From NCBI GenBank assembly GCA_945873875.1, contig CAMCER010000002.1, positions 1-16,076 on the forward strand: DNA of 16,076 bases, read 5' to 3'. Of this stretch, positions 9,448 through 16,076 are shown piece by piece (the first letter of the stretch is position 1; every line of letters starts with the position of its first letter). Below the pieces are notes generated by a model. That model did not search any database and was not told the origin of the DNA. It saw nothing but the letters and a program-made list of their open reading frames with translations. The DNA comes from an uncultured Clostridia bacterium (GTDB taxonomy: Bacteria > Bacillota_A > Clostridia > Peptostreptococcales > Anaerovoracaceae). The position numbers and the translations under genes were made by a program.

Positions 9448-9476
9448 TTGACAGAAAGACGATATTCAAGTAACAT
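9448..9476 (+). promoter_or_regulatory. Sigma-A type promoter for the xpt transcript
   Basis: A perfect -35 TTGACA at 9448-9453, a 17-base spacer, and a -10 TAACAT at 9471-9476 (five of six consensus bases). Transcription would begin near 9483, about 23 bases before the riboswitch aptamer, so the whole aptamer and its terminator fall inside the leader. Position relative to the riboswitch strongly favours this as the true promoter. The arms TGTGAAA (9394-9400) and TTTCACA (9441-9447) form an inverted repeat ending at the -35 and could be an operator, but this is weak. Confidence 0.75.
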
Positions 9477-9505
9477 TTTAGTGTAGGTAAATACGTTAAT
9501 TGTGA

Positions 9506-9575
9506 TTTTGATATAAATTCGGATAAACGGCTCGAATGTTTCTACCGCAGCGCCTTGTAGCTGCGACTATCAGAA
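9506..9575 (+). ncRNA. Purine riboswitch aptamer, guanine class
   Basis: All parts of the purine aptamer can be drawn. P1 pairs TTTTGATA (9506-9513) with TATCAGAA (9568-9575). P2 pairs ATTCGG with a strand ending CGAAT. P3 pairs GCAGC with GCTGC around loop GCCTTGTA. The invariant junction GTTTCTACC is at 9538-9546. Loop 2 has GG and loop 3 has CC for the known kissing contact. The base equivalent to C74 of the B. subtilis xpt aptamer is a C at 9567, in GACTA. A cytosine there marks the guanine class (guanine, hypoxanthine, xanthine), while adenine riboswitches have U. Its place ahead of xpt and a purine-type importer fits. It probably acts as an off switch through the terminator at 9582-9625. 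Confidence 0.95.
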
Positions 9576-9581
9576 CCTGCT

Positions 9582-9625
9582 CTGCCTTTGACCGGTATAT
9601 CTGGAAGAGGCGGTTTTTTCTTTTT
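9582..9625 (+). terminator. Riboswitch-controlled intrinsic terminator before xpt
   Basis: The stem CTGCCTTT (9582-9589) pairs with AGAGGCGG (9606-9613), with two G-U pairs. An inner stem CCGG/CTGG closes a TATAT loop. TTTTTTCTTTTT follows directly (9614-9625). The stem starts seven bases after the aptamer P1, the expected place for the expression platform. Ligand binding should favour termination. A candidate competing pairing uses CAGAACC (9571-9577), taken from P1, with GGTATATCTG (9594-9603) and a 3-base bulge; this antiterminator is tentative. Confidence 0.88.
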
Positions 9626-9687
9626 AAGAGCATCCGGCAGGGCCTTCTGCGGAAAAGCATCAGCCACTTTTATTGAAAGGTCTGCAA

Positions 9688-10263
9688 ATGCGTGCTATGG
9701 AGGAGAAGATCCTTGCCGAAGGCACAGTCCTTCCCGGCGGGATACTGAAAGTAGGGAGTTTTCTCAATCAGCAGATAGATACAGTTTTTCTGAAGGAGAT
9801 CGGTGAAGAGATCGCTGGTCTTTTTGCAGGGGAAAATCCCACCAAGATACTGACCATAGAATCCAGCGGCATCGCTATCGCGGCAGCAGCAGGTATATCT
9901 TCAGGCCTTCCCGTATTATTCGCGAAAAAACATAAGACCAGCAACGTGGACGGAGAAGTATATAAAGCCACCGTTCATTCATTCACCCACGGCAACGACT
10001 ATCAGGCAGTAGTCAGCCGTGATTTTCTGCTTCCTGAAGACAGAGTCATTCTGGTAGATGATTTCCTGGCCAGCGGCAACGCCCTAAAAGGACTTATGCA
10101 GCTTGTCGGTCAGGCAGGCGCCACAGTTCTGGGCGCGGCAGTCGCCATCGAGAAGAAATTCCAGGGCGGCGGAGACAGCCTCCGGGAGCAGGGACTGAAA
10201 GTCTTTCCTCTGGCCTGCATCGAGAGCATGTCGGATGAAGGCATAGAATTCTGTCACTTATGA
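9688..10263 (+). CDS. xpt: Xanthine phosphoribosyltransferase
   Basis: Cytoplasmic purine salvage enzyme that converts xanthine and PRPP into XMP, feeding GMP synthesis. The 191-residue protein aligns well in length and order with B. subtilis Xpt (194 residues). Seen motifs are LKVGSFLNQQID (20-31), TIESSGIA (56-63), FAKKHK (78-83) and the PRPP-binding loop VILVDDFLASGNA (120-132). I chose the ATG at 9688 over an in-frame TTG at 9673, because AAAGG ends seven bases before it and the length then matches the family N-terminus. It is the first gene after the guanine riboswitch and terminator. The lipoprotein gene begins 56 bp after its stop, with only a weak hairpin between, so read-through is likely. 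A PRTase for hypoxanthine/guanine is less likely given the Xpt-type ESSGI motif. Confidence 0.95.
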   Translation: MRAMEEKILAEGTVLPGGILKVGSFLNQQIDTVFLKEIGEEIAGLFAGENPTKILTIESSGIAIAAAAGISSGLPVLFAKKHKTSNVDGEVYKATVHSFTHGNDYQAVVSRDFLLPEDRVILVDDFLASGNALKGLMQLVGQAGATVLGAAVAIEKKFQGGGDSLREQGLKVFPLACIESMSDEGIEFCHL

Positions 10264-10289
10264 TGTGTTGGCATCATGGAAATATTTTT
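10260..10289 (+). terminator. Weak hairpin with T-run between xpt and the lipoprotein gene
   Basis: The stem ATGATG (10260-10265) pairs with CATCAT (10272-10277), overlapping the xpt stop codon. A run of six T (10284-10289) follows after six bases. The stem is AT-rich and the T-run is offset, so this would be a leaky attenuator at most. A poor promoter match in the same gap (TTGGCA at 10268, then CATTAT after 19 bases) is not strong enough to call. Confidence 0.25.
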
Positions 10290-10319
10290 TAACATTATGC
10301 AATATGCAGGAGGAAAAAA

Positions 10320-11525
10320 ATGAAAAGGAAAAGCTTAATCTGGTTATTGGTTATGGCGCTCAGCTGCTTCATGCTGCTTGCCGGCTGCGGTAACAGCAAT
10401 GAAGGCGAAAAAGACGCTGGCGACATCAAAGCCGGTTTCATCTGCTTGCACGATGAAAACTCGACTTACGACCTCAACTTCATTAACGGCGCTAAAGAAG
10501 CCTGCGAGAACCTGGGCGTTGAGTATGAGATCAAGACCAACATCCCGGAAGGACAGGAATGCTATGACGCTGCTGCTGAACTGGTTGACGCAGGCTGCGG
10601 AATCATCTTCGCTGACTCTTTCGGACATGAGGACTACATGATCCAGGCAGCCAAGGAATTCCCTGAAGTACAGTTCTGTCACTCAACAGGAACCAAGGCT
10701 CACACTGAAGGCGTAGAGAACTATCACAACGCTTTCGCATCCATCTATCAGGGCCGTTACCTGGCAGGCGTTGCTGCAGGAATGAAACTGAACGAGATGA
10801 TCGATAAGGGCGAAATCACAGCGAAAGAAGCTAAGATCGGTTACGTAGGCGCATTCACATACGCTGAAGTAGTATCCGGTTACACATCCTTCTTCCTGGG
10901 CGCAAGATCACAGTGCAAATCCGCTACCATGGACGTTACTTTCACAGGATCATGGTATGACGAGACTGCTGAAAAAGAAGCTGCCAACAAGCTCATGGAC
11001 AAAGGCTGCATACTCATCAGTCAGCACGCTGACTCCATGGGAGCTCCGACAGCATGTGAAAAGAGAAAGGTTCCTGATGTATCCTACAACGGAAGCACAG
11101 AAGAATCCTGCCCGAACACATTCATCGTATCCTCACGTATCAACTGGGCACCTTACTATGAATATGCTATCGCAGCAGCAGGAAAAGGCGAAGCCATCGA
11201 CACTGACTGGACAGGAACACTGGAAACAGATTCTGTACAGCTGACAGAGCTGGGCAAAAAGGCTGCAGCAGAAGGCACAGCTGACAAGCTCAAGGAAGTT
11301 GAAGAGGCTCTGAAGTCAGGCGACACTCAGGTATTTGACACATCAACTTTCACTGTTAAAGGCAAGAAGCTTGATTCATATAAAGCTGACGTAGATACAG
11401 ACAAAGACTACAAGCCAGACACAGAAGTAATCAAGGACGGATACTTCCACGAATCAGAATTCCGTTCAGCTCCTTACTTCGATCTGAGGATCGACGGCAT
11501 CAATCTGCTGGACGAAAAATACTAA
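10320..11525 (+). CDS. BMP-family nucleoside-binding lipoprotein of an ABC importer
   Basis: Extracytoplasmic solute-binding lipoprotein, 401 residues. The signal peptide runs from KRK through a hydrophobic stretch to a lipobox LAGC (20-23), with Cys23 the lipidated residue. The mature part resembles the BMP/PnrA (Bmp, Med) family that binds purine nucleosides or similar ligands: AGFICLHDENSTYDLNFINGA early, then IIFADSFGHEDYM, YQGRYLAGVAAGM, and a later ISQHADSMGAP segment. The RBS is a strong AGGAGG six bases before the ATG. It leads the importer genes and follows xpt by 56 bp, so the ligand is probably a purine nucleoside or base, but sequence alone does not prove which. Codon use differs from its neighbours: ATC, TTC and AAC dominate and ATA is rare, which suggests high expression. 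A terminator-like hairpin follows at 11541. Confidence 0.9.
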   Translation: MKRKSLIWLLVMALSCFMLLAGCGNSNEGEKDAGDIKAGFICLHDENSTYDLNFINGAKEACENLGVEYEIKTNIPEGQECYDAAAELVDAGCGIIFADSFGHEDYMIQAAKEFPEVQFCHSTGTKAHTEGVENYHNAFASIYQGRYLAGVAAGMKLNEMIDKGEITAKEAKIGYVGAFTYAEVVSGYTSFFLGARSQCKSATMDVTFTGSWYDETAEKEAANKLMDKGCILISQHADSMGAPTACEKRKVPDVSYNGSTEESCPNTFIVSSRINWAPYYEYAIAAAGKGEAIDTDWTGTLETDSVQLTELGKKAAAEGTADKLKEVEEALKSGDTQVFDTSTFTVKGKKLDSYKADVDTDKDYKPDTEVIKDGYFHESEFRSAPYFDLRIDGINLLDEKY

Positions 11526-11540
11526 ACCATTAAAACTCAT

Positions 11541-11574
11541 GGGAGCTCCCGGTCTTCCGGGAGCCCCTTTATTT
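11541..11574 (+). terminator. Terminator-like hairpin after the binding protein gene
   Basis: The stem GCTCCCGG (11545-11552) pairs with CCGGGAGC (11557-11564) around a TCTT loop. It extends past one A-C mismatch to two more G-C pairs, and TTTATTT follows (11568-11574). It lies 16-50 bases after the lipoprotein stop and ends 26 bases before the ATPase start. A partial terminator here would leave the binding protein in excess over the membrane parts, a common arrangement in ABC importers. Confidence 0.75.
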
Positions 11575-11600
11575 CACGAAAAACGAAAGGTTGCAATATT

Positions 11601-13139
11601 ATGGAAAAAGGTCTGCCAGCAGTTTCCATGAGAAACATAACCAAGACCTTCGGCAGTGATGTCATCGCCAATGATAATGTGAATCTGGACATCTACAGAG
11701 GCGAGATACTTTCACTGCTCGGCGAGAACGGAAGCGGAAAGACTACTCTTATGAATATGCTTTCCGGTATTTATTTTCCCGACAGCGGCCAGATAGCCAT
11801 CGACGGGAAGGAAGTGACTATCGCTTCACCGAAAGAAGCCTTCGATCTGGGCATAGGAATGATCCACCAGCATTTCAAATTGGTGGATGTTTTTACTGCT
11901 GCAGAAAATGTGGTTTTAGGCCTTGAGGAAAAAGGCAAACTGGACCTTGAGGCGGCGTCAAGGCGCATTACAGAGATATGTGATGCCTACGGCTTTGATG
12001 TGGACCCGAATCAGAAGATATATAACATGTCAGTATCACAGAAACAGACGGTAGAGATCGTAAAAGTCCTCTACAGAGGTGCTGACATACTCATCCTCGA
12101 TGAACCTACCGCGGTACTTACACCGCAGGAAACGGACAAACTCTTCAAAGTCCTGAAGAACATGAAAGATGACGGCAAGGCTGTAGTCATCATAACCCAC
12201 AAGCTCCACGAAGTGGAAGCCATATCAGACAGGGTAGCCGTACTTCGCAAGGGAAAGTTCATCGGAGATCTGATAACTTCGGAAACCAACGCTCAGGAGA
12301 TGACCAACATGATGATAGGTCATCAGGTAGAGCTTAATATAGACCGGCCTGAACCTGTGAACCCCCGCCCGCGCATCAGGGTGGAGGGCCTTACTGTAAG
12401 GTCTCAGGACGGCGTTCTTAAACTGGACGATGTGACCTTCACCGCCTGCAGCGGAGAGATCCTGGGGATCGCCGGGATATCGGGCTGCGGCCAGAAGGAA
12501 CTCCTAGAAGCCATCGCGGGGCTTCAGCCTATAGAAAAGGGAAGCATCGCCTATGTAAGCGATGACGGCAGCAAGGAATCCCTTATCGGCAAAGATCCCC
12601 TTGAGATCGCAGCCATGGGAGTATCCCTCTCATTTGTCCCTGAAGACAGACTGGGCATGGGCCTTGTGGCCAACATGGACCTGACGGACAATATGATGCT
12701 CAGATCCTTCAGACGGGGAAAATCAGTATTCACAGACAGAAAGACCCCTAAGCATCTGGCGGAAAAAGTGGTGGATGAACTGGAAGTCGTTACGCCCAGC
12801 GTGTCCACACCGGTCCGCAAGCTTTCAGGCGGAAACGTACAGAAAGTGCTGGTAGGCCGTGAGATCGCCTCAGCACCAACGGTGCTTCTTTCCGCTTATG
12901 TAGTCAGGGGCCTTGATATCAACTCGTCATACACTATATACGATCTTATAAACCAGCAGAAAGCAAACGGTGTGGCTGTAGTCTACGCCGGAGAAGATCT
13001 GGACGTGCTGCTTGAGCTCTGCGACCGCATACTGGTCCTCTGCGACGGAAAGGTCAGCGGCATAGTAGACGGCAGGCTGGCTGAGAAGCACCAGATCGGC
13101 AGAATGATGACAAGTTTAGGGGGTGAAGATATTGGATAA
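11601..13139 (+). CDS. ABC importer ATPase with two nucleotide-binding domains (nucleoside type)
   Basis: Cytoplasmic motor of the importer, 512 residues, with two fused ABC domains as in NupO/YufO and RbsA-like proteins. Domain 1 has an intact Walker A GENGSGKT (41-48), Q-loop Gln90, Walker B ILILDEP (163-169) and switch His200. Its signature is MSVSQKQ (143-149) rather than LSVGxxQ, so the key glycine is a serine. Domain 2 has a signature LSGGN (408-412) but a degenerate Walker A GISGCGQKE (292-300) without the GKT, as expected in this family. Its Walker B region reads LLSAYVVRGLD (429-439), where family members usually have LLIAAQPTRGLD. So one composite ATP site is intact and the other is degenerate on both sides. 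No strong Shine-Dalgarno site stands out; AAAGG lies about 8 bases before the ATG. The stop overlaps the first permease gene. Confidence 0.93.
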   Translation: MEKGLPAVSMRNITKTFGSDVIANDNVNLDIYRGEILSLLGENGSGKTTLMNMLSGIYFPDSGQIAIDGKEVTIASPKEAFDLGIGMIHQHFKLVDVFTAAENVVLGLEEKGKLDLEAASRRITEICDAYGFDVDPNQKIYNMSVSQKQTVEIVKVLYRGADILILDEPTAVLTPQETDKLFKVLKNMKDDGKAVVIITHKLHEVEAISDRVAVLRKGKFIGDLITSETNAQEMTNMMIGHQVELNIDRPEPVNPRPRIRVEGLTVRSQDGVLKLDDVTFTACSGEILGIAGISGCGQKELLEAIAGLQPIEKGSIAYVSDDGSKESLIGKDPLEIAAMGVSLSFVPEDRLGMGLVANMDLTDNMMLRSFRRGKSVFTDRKTPKHLAEKVVDELEVVTPSVSTPVRKLSGGNVQKVLVGREIASAPTVLLSAYVVRGLDINSSYTIYDLINQQKANGVAVVYAGEDLDVLLELCDRILVLCDGKVSGIVDGRLAEKHQIGRMMTSLGGEDIG

Positions 13140-14226
13140 GAACAAGACCCCGCTGATACACATAACCAAACGCTCGGACATGCCCTGGCAGAGAGCGTGG
13201 CTCATCAGACTTTGCGCCATCGCTCTGGCCTTCATAGTATGCGCCATAGTGACCACACTGCTGACAGGTCTTGATCCGGCCAGCGTTTTCCAGTCCATGG
13301 CAGACGGCGCTTTCGGAAGCGAGCGTAAAGTATGGATACTGGGAAAAGAACTGGCTATACTCCTGTGCGTCTCACTGGGACTGACTCCGGCCTTCAAGAT
13401 GAAGTTCTGGAACCTGGGAGGCGAAGGTCAGGTACTCATCGGAGCTCTGGTGACCTCGGCAGTCATGATCTATCTGGGAGACGTTCTCCCCGGACCTCTT
13501 CTCATACTGCTCATGTTCATCGGCGCTGTCGGCGCAGGAGCCATCTGGGCTGCGATACCTGCTTTCTTCAAAGCCAGATGGAATACCAACGAGACTCTGT
13601 TCACACTGATGATGAACTATGTGGCTATCCAGCTGGTGGCCTTCTTCGTCATCGTATGGGAAGTTCCCAAGGGCTCCGGAAAAGTCGGCATCATAAACCA
13701 GACTTCCATGGCAGGCTGGCTCCCGGATTTAGGCGGACAGAAATATCTTCTGATAATCCTCATAGTCGCTGTTGTCACCGTTGCCATGCACGTTTATCTC
13801 AAATACAGCAAACACGGTTATGAGATATCCGTCGTGGGAGAGAGCATGAACACAGCACGCTACGTGGGCATCAAGACCAGCAGAGTCATCGTCCGCACGC
13901 TTCTGGTATCCGGCGCTATATGCGGCCTGGCAGGATGGATGATGGTAGCAGGCTCAGACCACACCATAACCACTACTCTGGCAGGAGGAAGAGGTTTTCT
14001 GGGGATCATGGTCGCATGGCTTGCCCAGTTCAGTCCTTTCGCCATGATAGCCACCAGTTTCCTTCTGGCATTCATGGAAAGAGGAGCCAGTGAGATATCC
14101 ACAGCGTTCCAGCTCAACCATTCATTCGGCGATATAATCACAGGCATAATCCTGTTCTTTATCATCGGATCCGAATTCTTCATAAACTATAAAGTTCATT
14201 TCAGGAAAAAGGAAGGAAAGGAGTAG
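13132..14226 (+). CDS. ABC importer permease 1 (nucleoside type, NupP-like)
   Basis: Integral membrane permease of 364 residues in the BPD_transp_2 family. It has about eight to ten hydrophobic segments, for example at residues 20-42 and 68-80, plus repeated segments rich in Ile, Leu and Val up to the C-terminus near IITGIILFFIIGSEFF. Family marks are FWNLGGEGQVLIGA and the NETLFTLMMNYVA stretch, similar to the NEVISTLMLNYVA motif of nucleoside permeases. Two starts are possible in frame: GTG at 13123 and TTG at 13132. I prefer the TTG, because AGGGGGTGA sits six bases before it, while the GTG overlaps that ribosome site. The gene then overlaps the ATPase stop by 8 bp, pointing to translational coupling. 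It ends 3 bp before the second permease gene. The substrate is inferred from family and neighbours, not read from sequence. Confidence 0.92.
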   Translation: MDKNKTPLIHITKRSDMPWQRAWLIRLCAIALAFIVCAIVTTLLTGLDPASVFQSMADGAFGSERKVWILGKELAILLCVSLGLTPAFKMKFWNLGGEGQVLIGALVTSAVMIYLGDVLPGPLLILLMFIGAVGAGAIWAAIPAFFKARWNTNETLFTLMMNYVAIQLVAFFVIVWEVPKGSGKVGIINQTSMAGWLPDLGGQKYLLIILIVAVVTVAMHVYLKYSKHGYEISVVGESMNTARYVGIKTSRVIVRTLLVSGAICGLAGWMMVAGSDHTITTTLAGGRGFLGIMVAWLAQFSPFAMIATSFLLAFMERGASEISTAFQLNHSFGDIITGIILFFIIGSEFFINYKVHFRKKEGKE

Positions 14227-14229
14227 GAC

Positions 14230-15219
14230 ATGTTTGATTTAGTATCTTTTATACCGCGGGCAGTGGTCCAGAGTGTTCCGCTCCTGCTGGGATGTACCGG
14301 AGAGACCATCTCCGAAAAATCCGGAAGCCTTAACCTGGGTATCCCGGGCGTAATGTATGTAGGCGCCATCTCGGGCGTAATAGCCTCGTTCTTCTATGAA
14401 CAGAGCTGCGGGGGACATGTTAATCCCGCTTTGGCTGTTATCCTGCCTATACTGGCCTGCCTTCTCGGTTCTCTTCTCATGGGGCTTTTATTCTGCTTCC
14501 TGACAGTCTCACTGAGAGTAAACCAGAACGTAGTGGGCCTGGCCATGACCACTTTCGGCATCGGCTTCGGAAACTTTTTCGGAGGTTCTCTGATAAAACT
14601 CACCGACTCAGAAGTTCCTTCCATTTCACTTTCAGCCACAAGCCACTGCTTCAGCAGGGCCCTGCCCTTCGCAGATGACCTGGGCTGGTTCGGGAAGATC
14701 TTCCTGTCATACGGCTTCATGACCTATGTGGCTATCGCCATAGCCATCATAACGGCATACATACTCAAAAAGACACGCACAGGTCTGCAGATAAGAGCCA
14801 TCGGCGAAAACCCGGCTACTGCAGATGCTGCCGGCATCAATATAACGAAATACAAATACTTATCAGTCTGCATCGGCTGCATGATCGCAGGACTTGGCGG
14901 ACTGTACTACGTAATGGACTATGCCAGCGGAGTCTGGTCCAATGACGCATTCGGCGACCGCGGATGGCTTGCCATCGCTCTGGTCATCTTCACACTGTGG
15001 AGACCTAACATCGCCATCTTCGGATCACTTCTCTTCGCTGCCCTTTACATCCTGTACCTGTTCGTTCCCACAGGCGGCAACATGGCTGTCAAGGAACTGT
15101 ACAAGATGCTGCCTTACGTAGTCACCATCATCGTGCTGGTAGTGACAGGCATGAGGAACAAGAGAGAGAACCAGCCGCCTGAAAGTCTGGGGCTCCCTTA
15201 CTTCAGAGAAGACAGATAA
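14230..15219 (+). CDS. ABC importer permease 2 (nucleoside type, NupQ-like)
   Basis: Second membrane subunit, 329 residues, also BPD_transp_2. It forms a heterodimer channel with permease 1 in this transporter class. The N-terminal motif TISEKSGSLNLGIPGVMYVGA (24-44) matches the ITEKSGVLNLGIEGMM motif of family members, but Glu in LGIEG is Pro here. Other family marks are NQNVVGLAMTTFGIG, RTGLQIRAIGENPATADAAGI in the cytoplasmic loop that meets the ATPase, and DRGWLAIALVIFTLWRP near the end. The ATG at 14230 has AAAGGAG six bases upstream and lies 3 bp after the first permease stop, so the pair is clearly co-transcribed. There is no obvious terminator after it; 44 bp later leuB begins. NupQ-like is a family description; a purine nucleoside substrate is inferred from the riboswitch and xpt. 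Confidence 0.92.
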   Translation: MFDLVSFIPRAVVQSVPLLLGCTGETISEKSGSLNLGIPGVMYVGAISGVIASFFYEQSCGGHVNPALAVILPILACLLGSLLMGLLFCFLTVSLRVNQNVVGLAMTTFGIGFGNFFGGSLIKLTDSEVPSISLSATSHCFSRALPFADDLGWFGKIFLSYGFMTYVAIAIAIITAYILKKTRTGLQIRAIGENPATADAAGINITKYKYLSVCIGCMIAGLGGLYYVMDYASGVWSNDAFGDRGWLAIALVIFTLWRPNIAIFGSLLFAALYILYLFVPTGGNMAVKELYKMLPYVVTIIVLVVTGMRNKRENQPPESLGLPYFREDR

Positions 15220-15232
15220 GCTTTGAGATACA

Positions 15233-15247
15233 CGGCATTTCATGCCG
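15233..15247 (+). other. Short hairpin between permease 2 and leuB
   Basis: CGGCAT pairs perfectly with ATGCCG around a 3-base TTC loop. No T-run follows; AAGGAGG, the leuB ribosome site, starts three bases later. It is not a normal terminator. It may affect mRNA processing or translation of leuB, or have no role. Confidence 0.3.
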
Positions 15248-15263
15248 CTAAGGAGGAATACAT

Positions 15264-16076
15264 ATGAAATACAATATAGCAGTCGTGCCCGGCGACGGGA
15301 TCGGCCCTGAAGTGGTAGGCGAGACCCTGAAGGTCCTTGACCGTGTCGGAGAAAAATTCGGCCACGAATTCAATTACACTAAGGTCCTTGCCGGAGGATG
15401 CGCCATCGATGAAGTTGGCGAGCCGCTGCCGGCAGAATCAGTAAAGATATGCAAAGAAGCTGACGCAGTGCTTCTGGGTGCTGTAGGCGGATGGAAATGG
15501 GACGACCGCCCCGGCAATCAGAGACCGGAGATGGCTCTTTTAGGTCTGAGAAAGCAGCTGCAGCTCTTTGCCAACCTGAGACCTGCCCTTCTCTTCGACG
15601 AGCTTGCCGAAGCCTGCCCGCTGAAGAAAGAGATCGTTTCAGGAGGCCTTGATCTGGTAGTGGTAAGAGAACTTACCGGAGGAATATACTTCGGTGAAAA
15701 AGGTCATAAGGAAACTGACATGGGCGAAGCCGCATATGATGTTGAGCTGTACTCTGTCGGTGAGATAGAGCGCATCGCAGAAGTCGCCTTCGACATGGCC
15801 ATGAAGAGAAACAAGAAGGTCACCAGTGTGGACAAAGCCAATGTGCTTGAGAGCTCCCGCCTGTGGAGAAGTGTAGTTATGAAGGTAGCCGAAAGGTATC
15901 CGGAAGTGGAACTGAACCATCTTTATGTCGACAACGCGGTAATGCAGATCATCCGCGATCCGAAACAGTTCGACGTCATAGTGACCAGCAACATGTTCGG
16001 AGATATCCTCTCTGACGGCGCAAGCCAGGTGACAGGCTCCATCGGAATGCTCCCTTCAGCCAGTCTGACAAAGGGC
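15264..16076 (+). CDS. leuB: 3-isopropylmalate dehydrogenase (partial, N-terminal 271 residues)
   Basis: Third enzyme specific to leucine synthesis. It oxidises and decarboxylates (2R,3S)-3-isopropylmalate with NAD+. The gene runs off the right edge; 271 of about 355-360 residues are here. Visible marks are [12 protein letters not shown] (7-18), the substrate-recognition stretch [10 protein letters not shown] (88-97), which has the Glu and Leu-Leu pattern of true LeuB, and LFANLRPA (101-108). Catalytic residues are also present: Tyr142 in GGIYFG, Lys191 in DKANVL, Asp223 in YVDNA, and Asp247 and Asp251 in [10 protein letters not shown]. The ATG at 15264 has AAGGAGG seven bases upstream. The odd part is context: it follows a purine-type importer by 44 bp, without leuC or leuD before it. 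Those genes may lie beyond the edge. Other beta-decarboxylating dehydrogenases are less likely, given the LeuB-type substrate loop. Confidence 0.93.
   Translation, partial: MKYNIAVVPGDGIGPEVVGETLKVLDRVGEKFGHEFNYTKVLAGGCAIDEVGEPLPAESVKICKEADAVLLGAVGGWKWDDRPGNQRPEMALLGLRKQLQLFANLRPALLFDELAEACPLKKEIVSGGLDLVVVRELTGGIYFGEKGHKETDMGEAAYDVELYSVGEIERIAEVAFDMAMKRNKKVTSVDKANVLESSRLWRSVVMKVAERYPEVELNHLYVDNAVMQIIRDPKQFDVIVTSNMFGDILSDGASQVTGSIGMLPSASLTKG

Noticed and set aside
9291..9480. T-box leader before metG
   Set aside because: No specifier loop or T-box consensus sequence, and no terminator, could be seen on the minus strand.
9506..9575. Adenine-class reading of the riboswitch
   Set aside because: The ligand-specificity base in the GACTA segment is C (9567), not the T that marks adenine riboswitches.
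9673..9687. xpt start at the in-frame TTG 9673
   Set aside because: The AAAGG ribosome site lies after this TTG and fits the ATG at 9688, which also gives the family's normal N-terminus.
13123..13131. Permease 1 start at GTG 13123
   Set aside because: The GTG falls inside the AGGGGGTGA ribosome site; the TTG at 13132 has proper spacing. It cannot be fully excluded.
1..16076. CRISPR arrays, insertion sequences, phage genes, tRNA or rRNA genes
   Set aside because: No regularly spaced direct repeats, transposase or integrase motifs, or cloverleaf-type segments were seen; genes fill nearly all of the window.

Overview
The window looks like chromosomal DNA from a low-to-mid GC Firmicute, most likely of class Clostridia. 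The evidence is strong AGGAGG-type ribosome binding sites, some TTG starts, a purine riboswitch with a transcriptional terminator, and a tilS / ftsH / coaX / dusB neighbourhood typical of that group. Composition looks near 50% G+C by eye. I cannot name a genus from sequence alone. There is no sign of phage, plasmid, insertion sequence or CRISPR.

Left half (1-9290, all minus strand): a tightly packed housekeeping cluster read right to left as metG, tatD, tilS, ftsH, a PucR-family regulator gene, coaX and dusB (cut by the left edge). Gaps are 11 to 98 bp and no clear terminator separates the genes, so much of it may be one transcript. It covers methionyl-tRNA charging, tRNA modification (TilS, DusB), membrane proteolysis (FtsH) and the first step of CoA synthesis (CoaX). 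The unusual member is the PucR-type regulator between ftsH and coaX. There is also no hpt gene in the tilS-ftsH gap, where many Firmicutes carry one.

Centre (9291-9687): a 397-bp divergent control region. On the minus strand it has a perfect -10 hexamer and a hairpin before metG. On the plus strand it has a TTGACA-N17-TAACAT promoter, a complete guanine-class purine riboswitch and an intrinsic terminator before xpt.

Right half (9688-15219, plus strand): a purine salvage and uptake module. It consists of xpt (xanthine phosphoribosyltransferase), a BMP-family substrate-binding lipoprotein, a two-domain ABC ATPase and two permeases, which is the layout of the nucleoside ABC importers of the BmpA/NupNOPQ/PnrA type. 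The riboswitch probably shuts off xpt, and perhaps the whole transporter, when guanine or hypoxanthine is plentiful. A terminator-like hairpin after the lipoprotein gene, and the distinct codon use of that gene, suggest the binding protein is made in excess over the ATPase and permeases. A leuB gene (leucine synthesis) follows after 44 bp and runs off the right edge.

Nothing here is a clearly undescribed system. The points most worth checking are the riboswitch-controlled xpt-importer operon facing a PucR-containing housekeeping operon, the ABC ATPase in which both halves of one composite ATP site are degenerate, an extended charged C-terminal tail on FtsH, and an insertion in TatD.
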